From assembly GCF_020524085.2 (NCBI RefSeq), contig NZ_CP129016.1, positions 2,226,001 through 2,290,000 of the forward strand: DNA of 64,000 bases, read 5' to 3'. A model generated the notes under the pieces. It saw only the letters and a program-made list of their open reading frames with translations. It was not told the origin of the DNA and made no database searches. Both the position numbers and the translations under genes were made by a program. Within the stretch, counting starts at the first letter, position 1. Every line of letters begins with the position of its first letter. Below are positions 18,490 to 26,718 of the stretch, piece after piece. This stretch comes from Halobacillus litoralis (GTDB lineage Bacteria > Bacillota > Bacilli > Bacillales > Halobacillaceae).

Positions 18490-19125
18490 GTGAATCAAGA
18501 AGAATATTTGCAGTCATTGCTTTCAAAGCCTTCCACAGCTGTAAAGAAAATGGAATCCGATGCAGAAGAAAAGCGAGTGCCAATCATGGAACCATTAGGA
18601 ATTGATTTTCTCATGCAGCTTCTCAGGATCCAACAACCAAAAAAAATCCTGGAGATCGGTACAGCCATTGGGTATTCAGCGCTACGGATGCTGGAAGCTT
18701 GTCCAGGTAGTCAAATAACAACGGTAGAACGTGATGAACAGCGTTACGAGGATGCTTTAAAAAATATTAAGGCTATGAATGCCGAGGAACAGATCCATGT
18801 TATAAAAGGAGATGCCCTAGAGGTAGCATCTACCATTGAAGAAGAAGGTCCGTTTGATTTATTATTTATTGATGCAGCCAAAGGGAAGTATGAAGAATTT
18901 TTCCACTTGTATTCCCCCATGGTATCCGACAAAGGCGTCATTCTTTCTGACAATGTACTATTTAAAGGTTTTGTTGCTGACGATTCAGAAGCAAATCCAA
19001 GAATGGCGAAAATCGCTAATAAGATCAGGAAATTTAATGAGTGGCTTGTCCAACACCCTGATTATTATACAACCATTGTCCCTATCGGAGACGGGGTTGC
19101 CATTACTAAAAAGAAAGAAACATAA
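18490..19125 (+). CDS. trmR: tRNA 5-hydroxyuridine methyltransferase TrmR (YrrM)
   Basis: SAM-dependent O-methyltransferase of 211 residues. The SAM motif is ILEIGTAIGYSALRM near residue 55, followed by TVERDEQRYEDAL and the acidic motif DLLFIDAAKGKYEEFF; LSDNVLFKG holds metal ligands. It matches B. subtilis YrrM/TrmR, which methylates ho5U34 to mo5U in tRNA. The GTG start at 18490 follows GGAAGGGTGA. In B. subtilis the hydroxylation genes yrrN and yrrO (trhP1, trhP2) come next, but here udk follows directly, so the hydroxylation step must be encoded elsewhere or done by another enzyme. Confidence 0.9.
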   Translation: MNQEEYLQSLLSKPSTAVKKMESDAEEKRVPIMEPLGIDFLMQLLRIQQPKKILEIGTAIGYSALRMLEACPGSQITTVERDEQRYEDALKNIKAMNAEEQIHVIKGDALEVASTIEEEGPFDLLFIDAAKGKYEEFFHLYSPMVSDKGVILSDNVLFKGFVADDSEANPRMAKIANKIRKFNEWLVQHPDYYTTIVPIGDGVAITKKKET

Positions 19126-19173
19126 GAGAAATTATAGATAAGAATGGAATGGATGAAAGGAGCACCCAGGAGC

Positions 19174-19827
19174 ATGAGTGATAAACCAGTAGTGATTGGA
19201 GTAGCGGGAGGATCAGGATCAGGAAAAACGAGTGTGACTCGTTCGATCATCCAGCGCTTTACAGATAAGACGTTATTAATGCTAGAACAAGATTATTATT
19301 ATAAGGATCAAAGTGATGTTCCGTTCGAGGAAAGGTTACAAACAAACTATGATCATCCTCTAGCTTTCGATAATGATCTTCTCATTGAGCATTTGGAACA
19401 ATTGCTTGAGCAAAAGCCTGTAGAAAAACCGGTCTATGATTATAAGATGCATACCCGCTCAGATGAAACCATTCATGTCGAACCAAAAGAAGTGATCATC
19501 GTTGAAGGGATTCTTGTCCTTGAAGATGAACGCCTCAGAGATCTTATGGATATTAAAGTTTTTGTAGATACAGATGCAGATGTAAGAATTATCCGTAGAT
19601 TAATGAGAGATATTAATGAGAGAGGCCGGTCACTTGACTCTGTCATTGAACAATATATCAACGTGGTTCGTCCTATGCACTTGCAATTCGTAGAACCTAC
19701 CAAGCGATATGCGGATATCATCATCCCAGAAGGTGGACAAAACCACGTGGCGATTGATCTTATGGCAACGAAAATTCAAACGGTTCTATACGAAAAAGGA
19801 CAATCAGTGACGAAAGAAAATAGTTGA
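19174..19827 (+). CDS. udk: Uridine kinase
   Basis: Phosphorylates uridine and cytidine in pyrimidine salvage. From ATG 19174 the protein has 217 residues and begins [20 protein letters not shown], with the P-loop at about 12-19. [12 protein letters not shown] and NYDHPLAFD are nucleoside-binding blocks, and [21 protein letters not shown] is the family LID region. The upstream in-frame ATG at 19144 would add ten atypical residues. An AAAGGAG lies 12 bases before the chosen start, with a second AGGAG only one base away, so the start is set by family alignment. Confidence 0.95.
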   Translation: MSDKPVVIGVAGGSGSGKTSVTRSIIQRFTDKTLLMLEQDYYYKDQSDVPFEERLQTNYDHPLAFDNDLLIEHLEQLLEQKPVEKPVYDYKMHTRSDETIHVEPKEVIIVEGILVLEDERLRDLMDIKVFVDTDADVRIIRRLMRDINERGRSLDSVIEQYINVVRPMHLQFVEPTKRYADIIIPEGGQNHVAIDLMATKIQTVLYEKGQSVTKENS

Positions 19828-19909
19828 AATACTACCAAAAATCTGGCATAGTTTTCACTAGTAGTTCTAAAACATAATGTCCTCGGGTAAAGTATAGTAA
19901 ATCATCTTT

Positions 19910-19936
19910 AATGAGCGTACAGTCGTACTGCTCATT
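19910..19936 (+). other. Hairpin in the greA leader region
   Basis: AATGAGC GTAC / GTAC T GCTCATT forms an 11-pair stem with one bulged base and loop AGTC, 53 bases before the greA ATG. There is no T run directly after it, so it is not a standard terminator. It may be a leader structure. Confidence 0.4.
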
Positions 19937-19989
19937 TCCTATATTAAGGACATCATTTTTTCTTGTATTTAAAGGAGTGTATTTGGACC

Positions 19990-20466
19990 ATGGCAGAAGA
20001 AAAAAGTTATTATATGACGGAAGAAGGTAAACAAAAGTTAGAAGAAGAATTGCATCACTTAAAAACAGAGCGACGTAAAGAAGTAGTAGAACGGATTAAA
20101 ATTGCTCGCGGTTTCGGAGATCTATCAGAGAACTCTGAGTACGATGCAGCAAAAGATGAACAAGCATTTGTAGAAGCACGAATTACACAAGTAGAAAACA
20201 TGATTCGAAATGCAGTCATTATCGAAAATGATAATGAAAACCCTGACACTGTGACCATGGGTAAATCTGTAACGTTCCAAGAGCTTCCAGATGGAGACGA
20301 AGAGACGTACACGATTGTCGGAAGTGCAGAAGCTGACCCATTTGAAGGTAAAATCTCAAATGACTCTCCAATGGCTCAAAGCTTAATTGGACATGTTGTT
20401 GGTGACAAGGTCAAAGTCGCGACACCAGGTGGAGAAATCGACGTAAAAATCATTACAGTCGAATAA
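19990..20466 (+). CDS. greA: Transcription elongation factor GreA
   Basis: Binds the RNA polymerase secondary channel and rescues backtracked complexes by stimulating RNA cleavage. The ATG at 19990 gives 158 residues, the standard length. The N-terminal coiled coil ends in the acidic tip ([16 protein letters not shown] near residue 40-55), and the C-terminal FKBP-like domain includes GKSVTFQ and the family end [20 protein letters not shown] is 12 bases upstream, slightly far. A terminator follows directly. Confidence 0.97.
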   Translation: MAEEKSYYMTEEGKQKLEEELHHLKTERRKEVVERIKIARGFGDLSENSEYDAAKDEQAFVEARITQVENMIRNAVIIENDNENPDTVTMGKSVTFQELPDGDEETYTIVGSAEADPFEGKISNDSPMAQSLIGHVVGDKVKVATPGGEIDVKIITVE

Positions 20467-20473
20467 TAAAGAA

Positions 20474-20500
20474 GGCAGGGGATTCCCCCTGTCTTTTTTT
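20474..20500 (+). terminator. Intrinsic terminator after greA
   Basis: GGCAGGGG / CCCCCTGTC stem with a short ATT loop and seven Ts, eight bases past the greA stop. Confidence 0.88.
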
Positions 20501-20520
20501 ATGCCTACATACGGATCATC

Positions 20521-20722
20521 TTAAAGAATATGGCAGGTTTGTGGAAGACTTGATTTCGAGACTTTTGATGAGTGGGTGGGGCTGCGGGGAATAGTTCGCT
20601 TTCTGCGGGAGCGCGGTGAGCCTCCTCGGACTGTGTCCTGAGGGGTCTCACCCTGCACTTTTTTTCCCGCAGGAGTCTCGCCATTCCCCTCCGCCCCACT
20701 ACTAAGGAAGATTCTCGAAACC
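20521..20722. repeat. Large imperfect palindromic repeat, module A
   Basis: The left arm (20551-20610) and right arm (20665-20722) are imperfect reverse complements: TTTCGAGA, GTGGGGC, GGGGAAT and CTGCGGGA blocks on the left each recur inverted on the right. The centre also pairs (GGTGAG...TCCTCGGA with TCCTGAGG...CTCACC). The whole module could fold into one long rod. The flank TTAAAGAATA and GGCAGG recurs at 55018. No conserved ORF is present. In B. subtilis the gene pbpI lies between greA and yrrS; here the gap contains only these repeats. Confidence 0.8.
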
Positions 20723-20811
20723 ACTTCTGGGAAAATAAGATTATATGATTGTGGGAAGTGGATGATATTAACTCTCGCCGACGAGAATAGTGGGAGATCT
20801 CCTTCTTAGTA

Positions 20812-21019
20812 CAGGGGTTCGTTTCTCACCTATATCGAATGGGGTGGTTGGGAAGCTGCGAGACTCCCGTGGGAGAAGGAGATAGGCGAGATCCCGCAGG
20901 ACGTAGTCCGAGGAAGCTCGGCGCTCCCCCACAGGAAAGCGAGTAGCTTCCCAGCCACCCCTGAATCCCAATATGGCAAACGAAGCCCGAAAACATCTCG
21001 AAACTGAGTCTTCAAGTAA
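20812..21019. repeat. Large imperfect palindromic repeat, module B
   Basis: The left arm (20817-20875) and right arm (20924-20985) are imperfect inverted copies: TTCGTTT, GGGGTGG, TGGGAAGCT and the GTGGG block pair across a centre that also folds (GCGAGATCCCGCAGGAC with GTCCGAGGAAGCTCG). It shares GAGACTCC[CT]G[CT]GGGA with module A in inverted form. Its 3' flank CTCGAAACTGAGTCTTC is the inverse of the 5' flank of module A (GAAGACT...TTTCGAG), so A plus B may be one element with terminal inverted repeats. The left arm recurs almost intact at 55162-55226. Confidence 0.8.
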
Positions 21020-21078
21020 AGGGAGCGATAATGTGGTTTGGAATATAGCCCGGGAAATGAGATAGGAAAAAGAAAGCA

Positions 21079-21107
21079 TTGGTAACAATCAAAACTTCAT
21101 GTATAAT
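21079..21107 (+). promoter_or_regulatory. Sigma-A promoter of yrrS-mtnN
   Basis: TTGGTA at 21079-21084 and a perfect TATAAT at 21102-21107 are 17 bases apart. It sits just beyond the repeat modules and 31 bases before the yrrS start. Confidence 0.7.
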
Positions 21108-21137
21108 AAACGGCGAGTAAAAAGGAGGCAGGAAATC

Positions 21138-21839
21138 ATGTCAAACAAACAATCCCCGTATTCCCGCTCAGGTCGTTATGAGAAAAAGCGTCGTGGTACG
21201 AAGATGTTGACTTGGCTTGTAGGGGCAGGCAGTGTTTTCATGGTGTTACTCTTCGGGTTGATGGTCTTCGGTGGAGAGGACCAAAAAGGGCAAGCAAAGG
21301 ATACAGAAAGTGAAGAGGTCACAAAGGAAGAGCAAGGTTCAAAGGAAGATTCTCAAGCGGAAGCCGGCGAGACCAGTGACAAAAATGACAAAGAAGAAAA
21401 AGATAAACAAGAGGAAGATACTGAGGAAAAATCAGATAAGCAACAGGTTTCCATTGAAGAATTCGAAGAGCTGAAGCCGATTGAAGACGAAAAAGGTTTG
21501 AAAATTGAAAAAAGTGATGACCCTAATGTCGAGCGTGTCATCACAAAAGATTGGCCGGTTATTCCTACAGAAATGGAGACGAACGGTGAACATCGGATTA
21601 CTTATCAATCAGGTTCCCAGGACTACAAAGAGTTACAAAAGGCAATCAGAAGCGCTGTAGGACTTTCTGAAGACAATATCATCTATTGGGATGTAAGTAA
21701 TAGAGGTCACCATCAAAAAGCTAAGGCAACGGTCTCTGACAAAAATAAGACAGGATACCTCAGGGTACAGATTGACTGGATTGAAGGACAAGGATATAAA
21801 CCAGTCAAACTTGAGATTTTAAAAAATAAAAACGGTTGA
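21138..21839 (+). CDS. yrrS: DUF1510 family membrane-anchored protein (YrrS)
   Basis: A 233-residue single-pass protein. A basic cytoplasmic tail (SRSGRYEKKRRGTK) precedes one transmembrane segment (MLTWLVGAGSVFMVLLFGLMVF, about 24-45). A very acidic, low-complexity Lys/Glu/Asp linker then covers about residues 50-115, ending in a conserved C-terminal DUF1510 domain (DWPVIPTEMETNGEHRITYQSGSQDYKEL ... IYWDVSNRGHHQKAKATVSD). The function is unknown. AAAGGAGG precedes ATG 21138. It is 16 bases from mtnN. Confidence 0.9.
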   Translation: MSNKQSPYSRSGRYEKKRRGTKMLTWLVGAGSVFMVLLFGLMVFGGEDQKGQAKDTESEEVTKEEQGSKEDSQAEAGETSDKNDKEEKDKQEEDTEEKSDKQQVSIEEFEELKPIEDEKGLKIEKSDDPNVERVITKDWPVIPTEMETNGEHRITYQSGSQDYKELQKAIRSAVGLSEDNIIYWDVSNRGHHQKAKATVSDKNKTGYLRVQIDWIEGQGYKPVKLEILKNKNG

Positions 21840-21855
21840 GAGAGGAAGTTCAGTT

Positions 21856-22548
21856 ATGGCAATTGGAATCATTGGAGCAATGGATGAAGAAGTTGAATTA
21901 TTAAAAGCGAATATGGATGTAGCCTCAGAGAAAGAGGTGGCGGGTAGTCTTTTTGTTGATGGCCTTTTGCATGGAAAAGAAGTCGTTCTATTAAAATCTG
22001 GCATTGGTAAAGTCAATGCTGCTATGGCTACGACTATTCTTCATGAACAATACAACATTGATGCTGTCATCAATACAGGATCAGCTGGAGGTTTTGCAAA
22101 AGACCTTGAAGTCGGAGATGTGGTCATTTCTTCTTTAGTGACACACCATGATGTGGATGTGACAGCTTTTGAGTATAAATATGGTCAAGTTCCAGGCATG
22201 CCTGACATGTTTACTGCGGATGAAAACCTTGTAAAACAAGCAATGGATGCTGTTGAGAAAACGGATGCTAAAGCAGCGAAAGGCATCATCGCTACAGGTG
22301 ATTCCTTTATGCAAGATCAAGCCAGAGTAGATTTTGTTCGTGGTAAGTTCCCAGAGATGATTGCAGCAGAGATGGAAGCCGCTGCGATCGCCCAGGTTTG
22401 TTATAAGTATGGAACACCATTTGTTGTCATTCGAGCGTTGTCCGATATCGCTGGTAAAGAATCGTCCATTTCTTTTGATCAATTCTTACCGAAAGCCGCT
22501 GAAAATGCAGCCGTCATGATTATGGAAATGGTTAAGAATTACGAATGA
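21856..22548 (+). CDS. mtnN: 5'-methylthioadenosine/S-adenosylhomocysteine nucleosidase
   Basis: Hydrolyses MTA and SAH, feeding methionine salvage and the activated methyl cycle. The 230-residue protein starts MAIGIIGAMDEEVELL with the catalytic-base Glu at residue 12. The nucleobase site includes GSAGG and GDSFM. MEAAAIAQVCY binds ribose, and SDIAGKE holds the catalytic Asp near 198. GAGAGGAAG precedes the ATG. In B. subtilis the neighbouring yrrT, mccA and mccB complete conversion to cysteine; none of them is here. Confidence 0.96.
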   Translation: MAIGIIGAMDEEVELLKANMDVASEKEVAGSLFVDGLLHGKEVVLLKSGIGKVNAAMATTILHEQYNIDAVINTGSAGGFAKDLEVGDVVISSLVTHHDVDVTAFEYKYGQVPGMPDMFTADENLVKQAMDAVEKTDAKAAKGIIATGDSFMQDQARVDFVRGKFPEMIAAEMEAAAIAQVCYKYGTPFVVIRALSDIAGKESSISFDQFLPKAAENAAVMIMEMVKNYE

Positions 22549-22573
22549 CAATCATTTCCACCGACACTATGAT
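22545..22573 (+). promoter_or_regulatory. Candidate sigma-A promoter of yrhC
   Basis: ATGACA at 22545-22550 and TATGAT at 22568-22573 are 17 bases apart. The -35 overlaps the mtnN stop codon. The gene start is 41 bases downstream. Confidence 0.55.
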
Positions 22574-22613
22574 TCTCATATGTTAGGATTTTCATAGTAG
22601 GAGGTGGGCCGTT

Positions 22614-22841
22614 TTGAATACTTCCCAATGGTTAAAGAAGAAAGTAATGGATTACAAGCGGTTCGTAATGACACTTTTAATTATGAGCACGTATTTATAT
22701 ATAGGTACACTGATTAGCCTTTATGAATACGGTACAAAGGCTTACTTGTTTTTGTATCCTGTCATTGGTATAGCTCTTTTGACAGCATTTATCATGACTC
22801 TGAAAATAAGAAAATGGAAACGTCAACTCATAGAGGACTGA
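22614..22841 (+). CDS. yrhC: YrhC-like small membrane protein
   Basis: A 75-residue protein with two hydrophobic segments (FVMTLLIMSTYLYIGTLISL and AYLFLYPVIGIALLTAFIMTL) and basic ends. It matches the YrhC family, which in B. subtilis follows mccA-mccB in the methionine-to-cysteine operon and has no known function. The TTG start has AGGAGGTG eight bases upstream. Here it stands behind mtnN with mccA and mccB missing. Confidence 0.8.
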   Translation: MNTSQWLKKKVMDYKRFVMTLLIMSTYLYIGTLISLYEYGTKAYLFLYPVIGIALLTAFIMTLKIRKWKRQLIED

Positions 22842-22845
22842 ATGA

Positions 22846-22887
22846 AACAGCCACTCCATTCTCATAAGATGGTAGTGGCTGTTTTTT
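22846..22887 (+). terminator. Intrinsic terminator after yrhC
   Basis: AACAGCCACT / AGTGGCTGTT stem with an 18-base loop, followed by a T tract. It reaches the stop codon of the convergent sigK gene. Confidence 0.8.
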
Positions 22888-23599
22888 ATCCATTCTTCCC
22901 TTGTTTACTCTGCTTGTAGAACTCATGAAAGATCTTCATTAATGCCCGCTTTTCAATCCTTGAGACATAACTCCTCGATATACCAAGCTCTTTGGCAATT
23001 TCACGCTGAGTTTTCTCTTCTGTTTGATTCAGTCCATATCGAAAAATAATGACTTCTTTTTCCCGCTCATCTAATACAGTGATGAAATCTTTGATCTTTT
23101 CTAATTCCATATGAAGTTGGATTTCCTCCACAATATCCGTGACATCTGCCTGTAAAATATCAAGAAGATTTAATTCGTTTCCTTCTTTATCATGGCCGAT
23201 AGGATCTTGCAGCGATATGTCCTTACTCATTTTTTTCGTCGACCTGAGGTGCATAAGAATTTCGTTCTCAATGCAACGTGCGGCATAAGTGGCAAGTTTC
23301 GTCCCTTTTCCTGTCGAATAACTCTCAATTCCTTTGATTAAACCGATGGTACCGATAGAAATAAGGTCTTCAAAGTCTTCTTTCGTGTTTTCAAACTTTT
23401 TGACAATGTGCGCAACTAGCCGTAAATTGTGTTCAATTAGTTTGTTCCTGGCATCATGACTTCCTTCTGCCATCAATTGGAGCTGTTTAGCTTCTTCTTC
23501 TGGAGGCAGGGGGTTCGGAAAAGCCTGATTTTTTACATAAGACATGAAGAAGAGAGACTCTTTGAAAAAATAAAGGATGGAAGCGATGAGACTGCTCAT
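22886..23599 (-). CDS. sigK: Sporulation sigma factor SigK (pro-sigma-K)
   Basis: Late mother-cell sigma factor of 237 residues. Region 2 is visible ([55 protein letters not shown]), as is region 4 ([39 protein letters not shown]). The N-terminal pro-sequence is hydrophobic and ends ...[11 protein letters not shown], so SpoIVFB cleavage is expected between S20 and Y21, the same position as in B. subtilis. The ATG at 23599 follows GAGGAGGTG. The frame is continuous, so there is no skin element to excise. Confidence 0.97.
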   Translation of the reverse strand: MSSLIASILYFFKESLFFMSYVKNQAFPNPLPPEEEAKQLQLMAEGSHDARNKLIEHNLRLVAHIVKKFENTKEDFEDLISIGTIGLIKGIESYSTGKGTKLATYAARCIENEILMHLRSTKKMSKDISLQDPIGHDKEGNELNLLDILQADVTDIVEEIQLHMELEKIKDFITVLDEREKEVIIFRYGLNQTEEKTQREIAKELGISRSYVSRIEKRALMKIFHEFYKQSKQGKNG

Positions 23600-23701
23600 A
23601 GGACGCACCTCCTCAAGGATTAGGCGAATGCCTACAACATACTTATGTCCTTGAGAAGTTGTCTGTGCTTGTCTATGGTTAAAAATAATGTTCATAAAGG
23701 G

Positions 23702-23731
23702 AAAAAAATGCCCCCATTAGAATGGGGGCAT
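23702..23731 (-). terminator. Intrinsic terminator of the mrp operon
   Basis: Perfect stem ATGCCCCCATT / AATGGGGGCAT with a two-base loop. Read on the minus strand it is followed by seven Ts, just beyond the mrpG stop. Confidence 0.93.
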
Positions 23732-23737
23732 GTCGTA

Positions 23738-24124
23738 TTATGTGTCTGGTGCTTGTCGCTTCTGCTCATCTTTGAGAACTTCTGCGTATTCATCCTTTAC
23801 ACTCTTTTCCCAAAGAGGAACGCCGGCGCGGTAGGCAGCTCTCGAAATCATATGTCCGGAGACAGGAGCAGTCAACAGGACGAAGAATATTCCTAGAAGC
23901 AGCTTACCACTTACAATGTCATGTTCTACGTAGTGGAATAGAAATGCACCGATCATAATTCCCGCCACTCCCAGGGTCGAACTTTTTGTCGCCGCATGAA
24001 GTCGTGTGTACACATCAGGAAAACGTAAAATCCCAATGGAACCAGAAATAAGGAAAAAGGCACCAATCAATAGCGACAGACATATGGTGATGTCGAAAAT
24101 TAAATTAATCCATGTCCCGCTCAA
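23738..24124 (-). CDS. mrpG: Mrp Na+/H+ antiporter subunit G
   Basis: Small membrane subunit (about 128 residues) of the Mrp hetero-oligomeric cation/proton antiporter. Three hydrophobic segments and the family signature SGSIGILRFPDVYTRLHAATKSSTLGV are clear, as is GVPLWEKS near the C-terminus. TTG at 24124, six bases after AAGGGTG, is the likely start; a GTG at 24133 is the alternative. It overlaps the end of mrpF by 20 bases and ends the operon before a strong terminator. Confidence 0.93.
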   Translation of the reverse strand: MSGTWINLIFDITICLSLLIGAFFLISGSIGILRFPDVYTRLHAATKSSTLGVAGIMIGAFLFHYVEHDIVSGKLLLGIFFVLLTAPVSGHMISRAAYRAGVPLWEKSVKDEYAEVLKDEQKRQAPDT

Positions 24125-24416
24125 TGATAACACCCTTTTCTAAGAATTTCGCCAGTGCGACCGTACCGATGAATAGAAGAATACCAATCAGCAGGACGAC
24201 ATCATTAAACCTTGTTGTTACGAGCAGGACGGCGATTAGTCCTGCTAAGGCCATTAAATTGATTCCAATGATATCAAGGGCAACCGCCCGGTCAGGATTC
24301 GTAGGGCCGAGGATCGCCCGATACAAAAGGAGGATCACGGAGATTGCTACAGTTACAACAGCGATGGTAGCTGATATTTGGATCCATGTTTGTGTCATAT
24401 CAAGGATATCTTCCAT
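24105..24416 (-). CDS. mrpF: Mrp Na+/H+ antiporter subunit F
   Basis: A 103-residue subunit with three transmembrane helices. ILGPTNPDRAVALDIIGINLMAL is the family signature, including the conserved Asp-Arg region near the first loop. MrpF takes part in Na+ or other cation passage within the complex. The start ATG at 24416 lies directly after the mrpE stop, with GGAGGTG inside the end of mrpE, so translation is coupled. Confidence 0.94.
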   Translation of the reverse strand: MEDILDMTQTWIQISATIAVVTVAISVILLLYRAILGPTNPDRAVALDIIGINLMALAGLIAVLLVTTRFNDVVLLIGILLFIGTVALAKFLEKGVIIERDMD

Positions 24417-24893
24417 TTAACGGGTCACCTCCATGATACGCTTTTCAAATGAATTTTTAATTTCGCTGACAGATTCTTGAACATCCGGCATATCCATCGC
24501 ATGAATAAAGATTTTTGTATGATCTTCACTTACGACGACCGACAATGTTCCCGGGGTCAAAGAAATCAAGTTGGCAAGAAGAGTGATTTCAAAGTTTGTT
24601 TTCACATCGATTGGTAATGCGAATATCCCTGGCTGCATATCCATTTTTGGCTTATAGACATGCTTCACAATGTCGATGTTGGATAGGACAAGCTCCCGTA
24701 TAAACAAGAGAATTAGAAGGAAAAACTTCCACGCCCGTTTCATATAGAATGAATCTGGTACAAAACGCTGCAGGACGAAGAGGAGTATGATTCCTAAGAT
24801 ATAACCGACAAAGAACGTTGTGAAATTGTATGTTTCACTCAGGAACATCCACATCATAGCGATGATGATGTTCAGTACGATTTGTAAAGGCAT
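24417..24893 (-). CDS. mrpE: Mrp Na+/H+ antiporter subunit E
   Basis: A 158-residue subunit with hydrophobic segments at the N-terminus (MPLQIVLNIIIAMMWMFLSETYNFTTFFVGYILGIILLFVL) and the soluble C-terminal MnhE domain (PGIFALPIDVKTNFEITLLANLISLTPGTLSVVVSEDHTKIFIHAMDM). LTPGTL is strongly conserved in the family. It is six bases downstream of mrpD in the direction of transcription. Confidence 0.95.
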   Translation of the reverse strand: MPLQIVLNIIIAMMWMFLSETYNFTTFFVGYILGIILLFVLQRFVPDSFYMKRAWKFFLLILLFIRELVLSNIDIVKHVYKPKMDMQPGIFALPIDVKTNFEITLLANLISLTPGTLSVVVSEDHTKIFIHAMDMPDVQESVSEIKNSFEKRIMEVTR

Positions 24894-24899
24894 CAGCTT

Positions 24900-26384
24900 C
24901 TACTCCTTTAACACAGAATCAATATAGAGTTCTGGATCCATCATGTATTGAGCAATGATTTCTATTGTCGGGAAAAACCATTCAGCACCTACACCGAGGA
25001 GAATGGAAACCGTAAGCAGCCCAGCAGCAGGAAGAGCCATCCGTTTTCCTTTCTTTTTCCGTTCAGGAACAGGAATGTCCATTTTTTCTCCCCAATACCC
25101 ACTGATGAAAATCCTGATCATCGAGAATAGAATCAATAGACTTGAAATGAGAGCGATAATGACGATGAAAATTTCCTCTTCGCCTAGTCCGCCTCGCAAC
25201 AATAATAGTTTCCCAATGAAACCACTGAATGGTGGTATACCAGCCAAAACTAATGATGCTAGAAACATAAGCCATCCGAGGACAGGGTAGTGATGGATCA
25301 AGCCCCCCATTTTACGAAGATCAGATGTGCCCGCTACATAAGCAGTGGCTCCCACCAGGATGAAGAGTGCTCCTTTGATCACCATATCATGAACAAGGTA
25401 ATAGATAGTCCCGGTTATGGAAACCTCTGTAAAGATCCCTATACCCATAAGCATAAAGCCTACGGCTGGTATAATATTATACGCGACAATCAGCTTGATA
25501 TTGTTTGTTGACAGAGCACCAACGACTCCAAAAATCATAGTCAAAGCGGCTAAGTAAATGAACAATGTGTGTGTCAATTCAACCTCTTGATTGAAGATCA
25601 GGGTGAACGTCCGCAAGATAGAGTAAACCCCTACTTTCGTTAACAGAGCTCCGAACAAAGCGGATACGACCGGATTTGGAGATATATAAGGCCGTGGCAG
25701 CCAATAATAAAGAGGGAAGACCGCCGCTTTTGTTGCAAATACAAAGAAGAACAAAATAGCAATTGTTGTCAAAATCCCTTGCTGTTCCACTTCATGGACA
25801 CGCTGAGCGGCTTGAGCCATGTTGACTGTTCCTACAACCGAATAAAGAAAGGCGATGGTCGTGACGAACAACATGGAAGAAAATAAGTTGATCAACACAT
25901 ATTTAATCGATTCCCTAAGTTGTGCCTTCCCATTCCCTAGTACGATCAATCCATAGGAAGCCATCAAAAGGACTTCAAAAAACACGAAAAGGTTGAATAA
26001 ATCTCCGGTTAAAAATGCACCACTTACTCCTGAAATCAACATGAAGAAGAAAGTGTAGAAGTAAAAGGACTCTTCTTTTTCTGATAAGGATTGAGGTGCA
26101 AAGAAAACACTAGCTACAGCAATGATGTTTGTCGTAAAAACTAATGTCATTGCAAGTAGATCAGCGACAAGGACGATGCCGAAGGGAGCATCCCAGCTAC
26201 CCATTTCAAGGACGATGTTCCCGTTGTTTCTCACTTGCATGAAAATCACCCCGGCAACGAGGAGATTAATAATCGCGAAAGCTTTGGATAAAATGCGAAC
26301 TAATTTTGTTTTTTTGTGTATGAAAGCTAAGAAGATGCCTGCTAATAAAGGCAGCAGAATAGGCAATACAGCTAAATTACTCAT
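24900..26384 (-). CDS. mrpD: Mrp Na+/H+ antiporter subunit D
   Basis: A 494-residue NuoM/NuoN-like proton-translocating subunit with about fourteen transmembrane helices. The conserved essential Glu lies in LFVFFEVLLMASYGLI, and the family block KAAVFPLYYWLPRPYISPNPVVSALFGALLTKVGVYSILR holds the conserved Lys residues. GVPPFSGF-like IPPFSGFIGKLLLL follows late in the protein. It overlaps mrpC by eight bases, as in other mrp operons. Confidence 0.97.
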   Translation of the reverse strand: MSNLAVLPILLPLLAGIFLAFIHKKTKLVRILSKAFAIINLLVAGVIFMQVRNNGNIVLEMGSWDAPFGIVLVADLLAMTLVFTTNIIAVASVFFAPQSLSEKEESFYFYTFFFMLISGVSGAFLTGDLFNLFVFFEVLLMASYGLIVLGNGKAQLRESIKYVLINLFSSMLFVTTIAFLYSVVGTVNMAQAAQRVHEVEQQGILTTIAILFFFVFATKAAVFPLYYWLPRPYISPNPVVSALFGALLTKVGVYSILRTFTLIFNQEVELTHTLFIYLAALTMIFGVVGALSTNNIKLIVAYNIIPAVGFMLMGIGIFTEVSITGTIYYLVHDMVIKGALFILVGATAYVAGTSDLRKMGGLIHHYPVLGWLMFLASLVLAGIPPFSGFIGKLLLLRGGLGEEEIFIVIIALISSLLILFSMIRIFISGYWGEKMDIPVPERKKKGKRMALPAAGLLTVSILLGVGAEWFFPTIEIIAQYMMDPELYIDSVLKE

Positions 26385-26715
26385 AATCGTTACCCCTTAA
26401 TTGCTCCATATTATCGGTGCCGTTAATTTTCGCAGCACGATAAGCTAATACAAGTAGTAGGCTTGTAACACCGAAACTGATGACGATTGAAGTCAAGATC
26501 AACGCCTGCGGGAGCGGATCCGTGTAATTTTCTACTCCTTCAGTCAGTACTGGTGGTGCTCCTGTTTTCAACTCTCCCATTGTCAGGATGAACAGGTGGG
26601 CCCCATGAGAAATGAGGCCTGTTCCTATGATAATACGTAACAATTGTTTTTGAAGGAGGTTGTAGACACCCATTGTGAAGAGAATGCCGGCAAGAATGGC
26701 CATAATAATTTCCAT
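26377..26715 (-). CDS. mrpC: Mrp Na+/H+ antiporter subunit C
   Basis: A 112-residue NuoK-like subunit with three helices. The block LPQALILTSIVISFGVTSLLLVLAYR is the family signature, and GVYNLLQKQLLRIIIGTGLISHGAHLFIL the N-terminal part. It starts only three bases after the mrpA stop codon with AGGAGGAGG overlapping the end of mrpA. mrpB normally lies between these two genes and is absent. Confidence 0.95.
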   Translation of the reverse strand: MEIIMAILAGILFTMGVYNLLQKQLLRIIIGTGLISHGAHLFILTMGELKTGAPPVLTEGVENYTDPLPQALILTSIVISFGVTSLLLVLAYRAAKINGTDNMEQLRGNDYE

Positions 26716-26718
26716 GTA

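Noticed and set aside
20505..21088. Several open frames on the minus strand inside the repeats, such as 20505-20724 and 20768-21088
   Set aside because: They follow GC-rich palindromes, lack ribosome binding sites and resemble no protein family. The nucleotide palindrome explains the openness.
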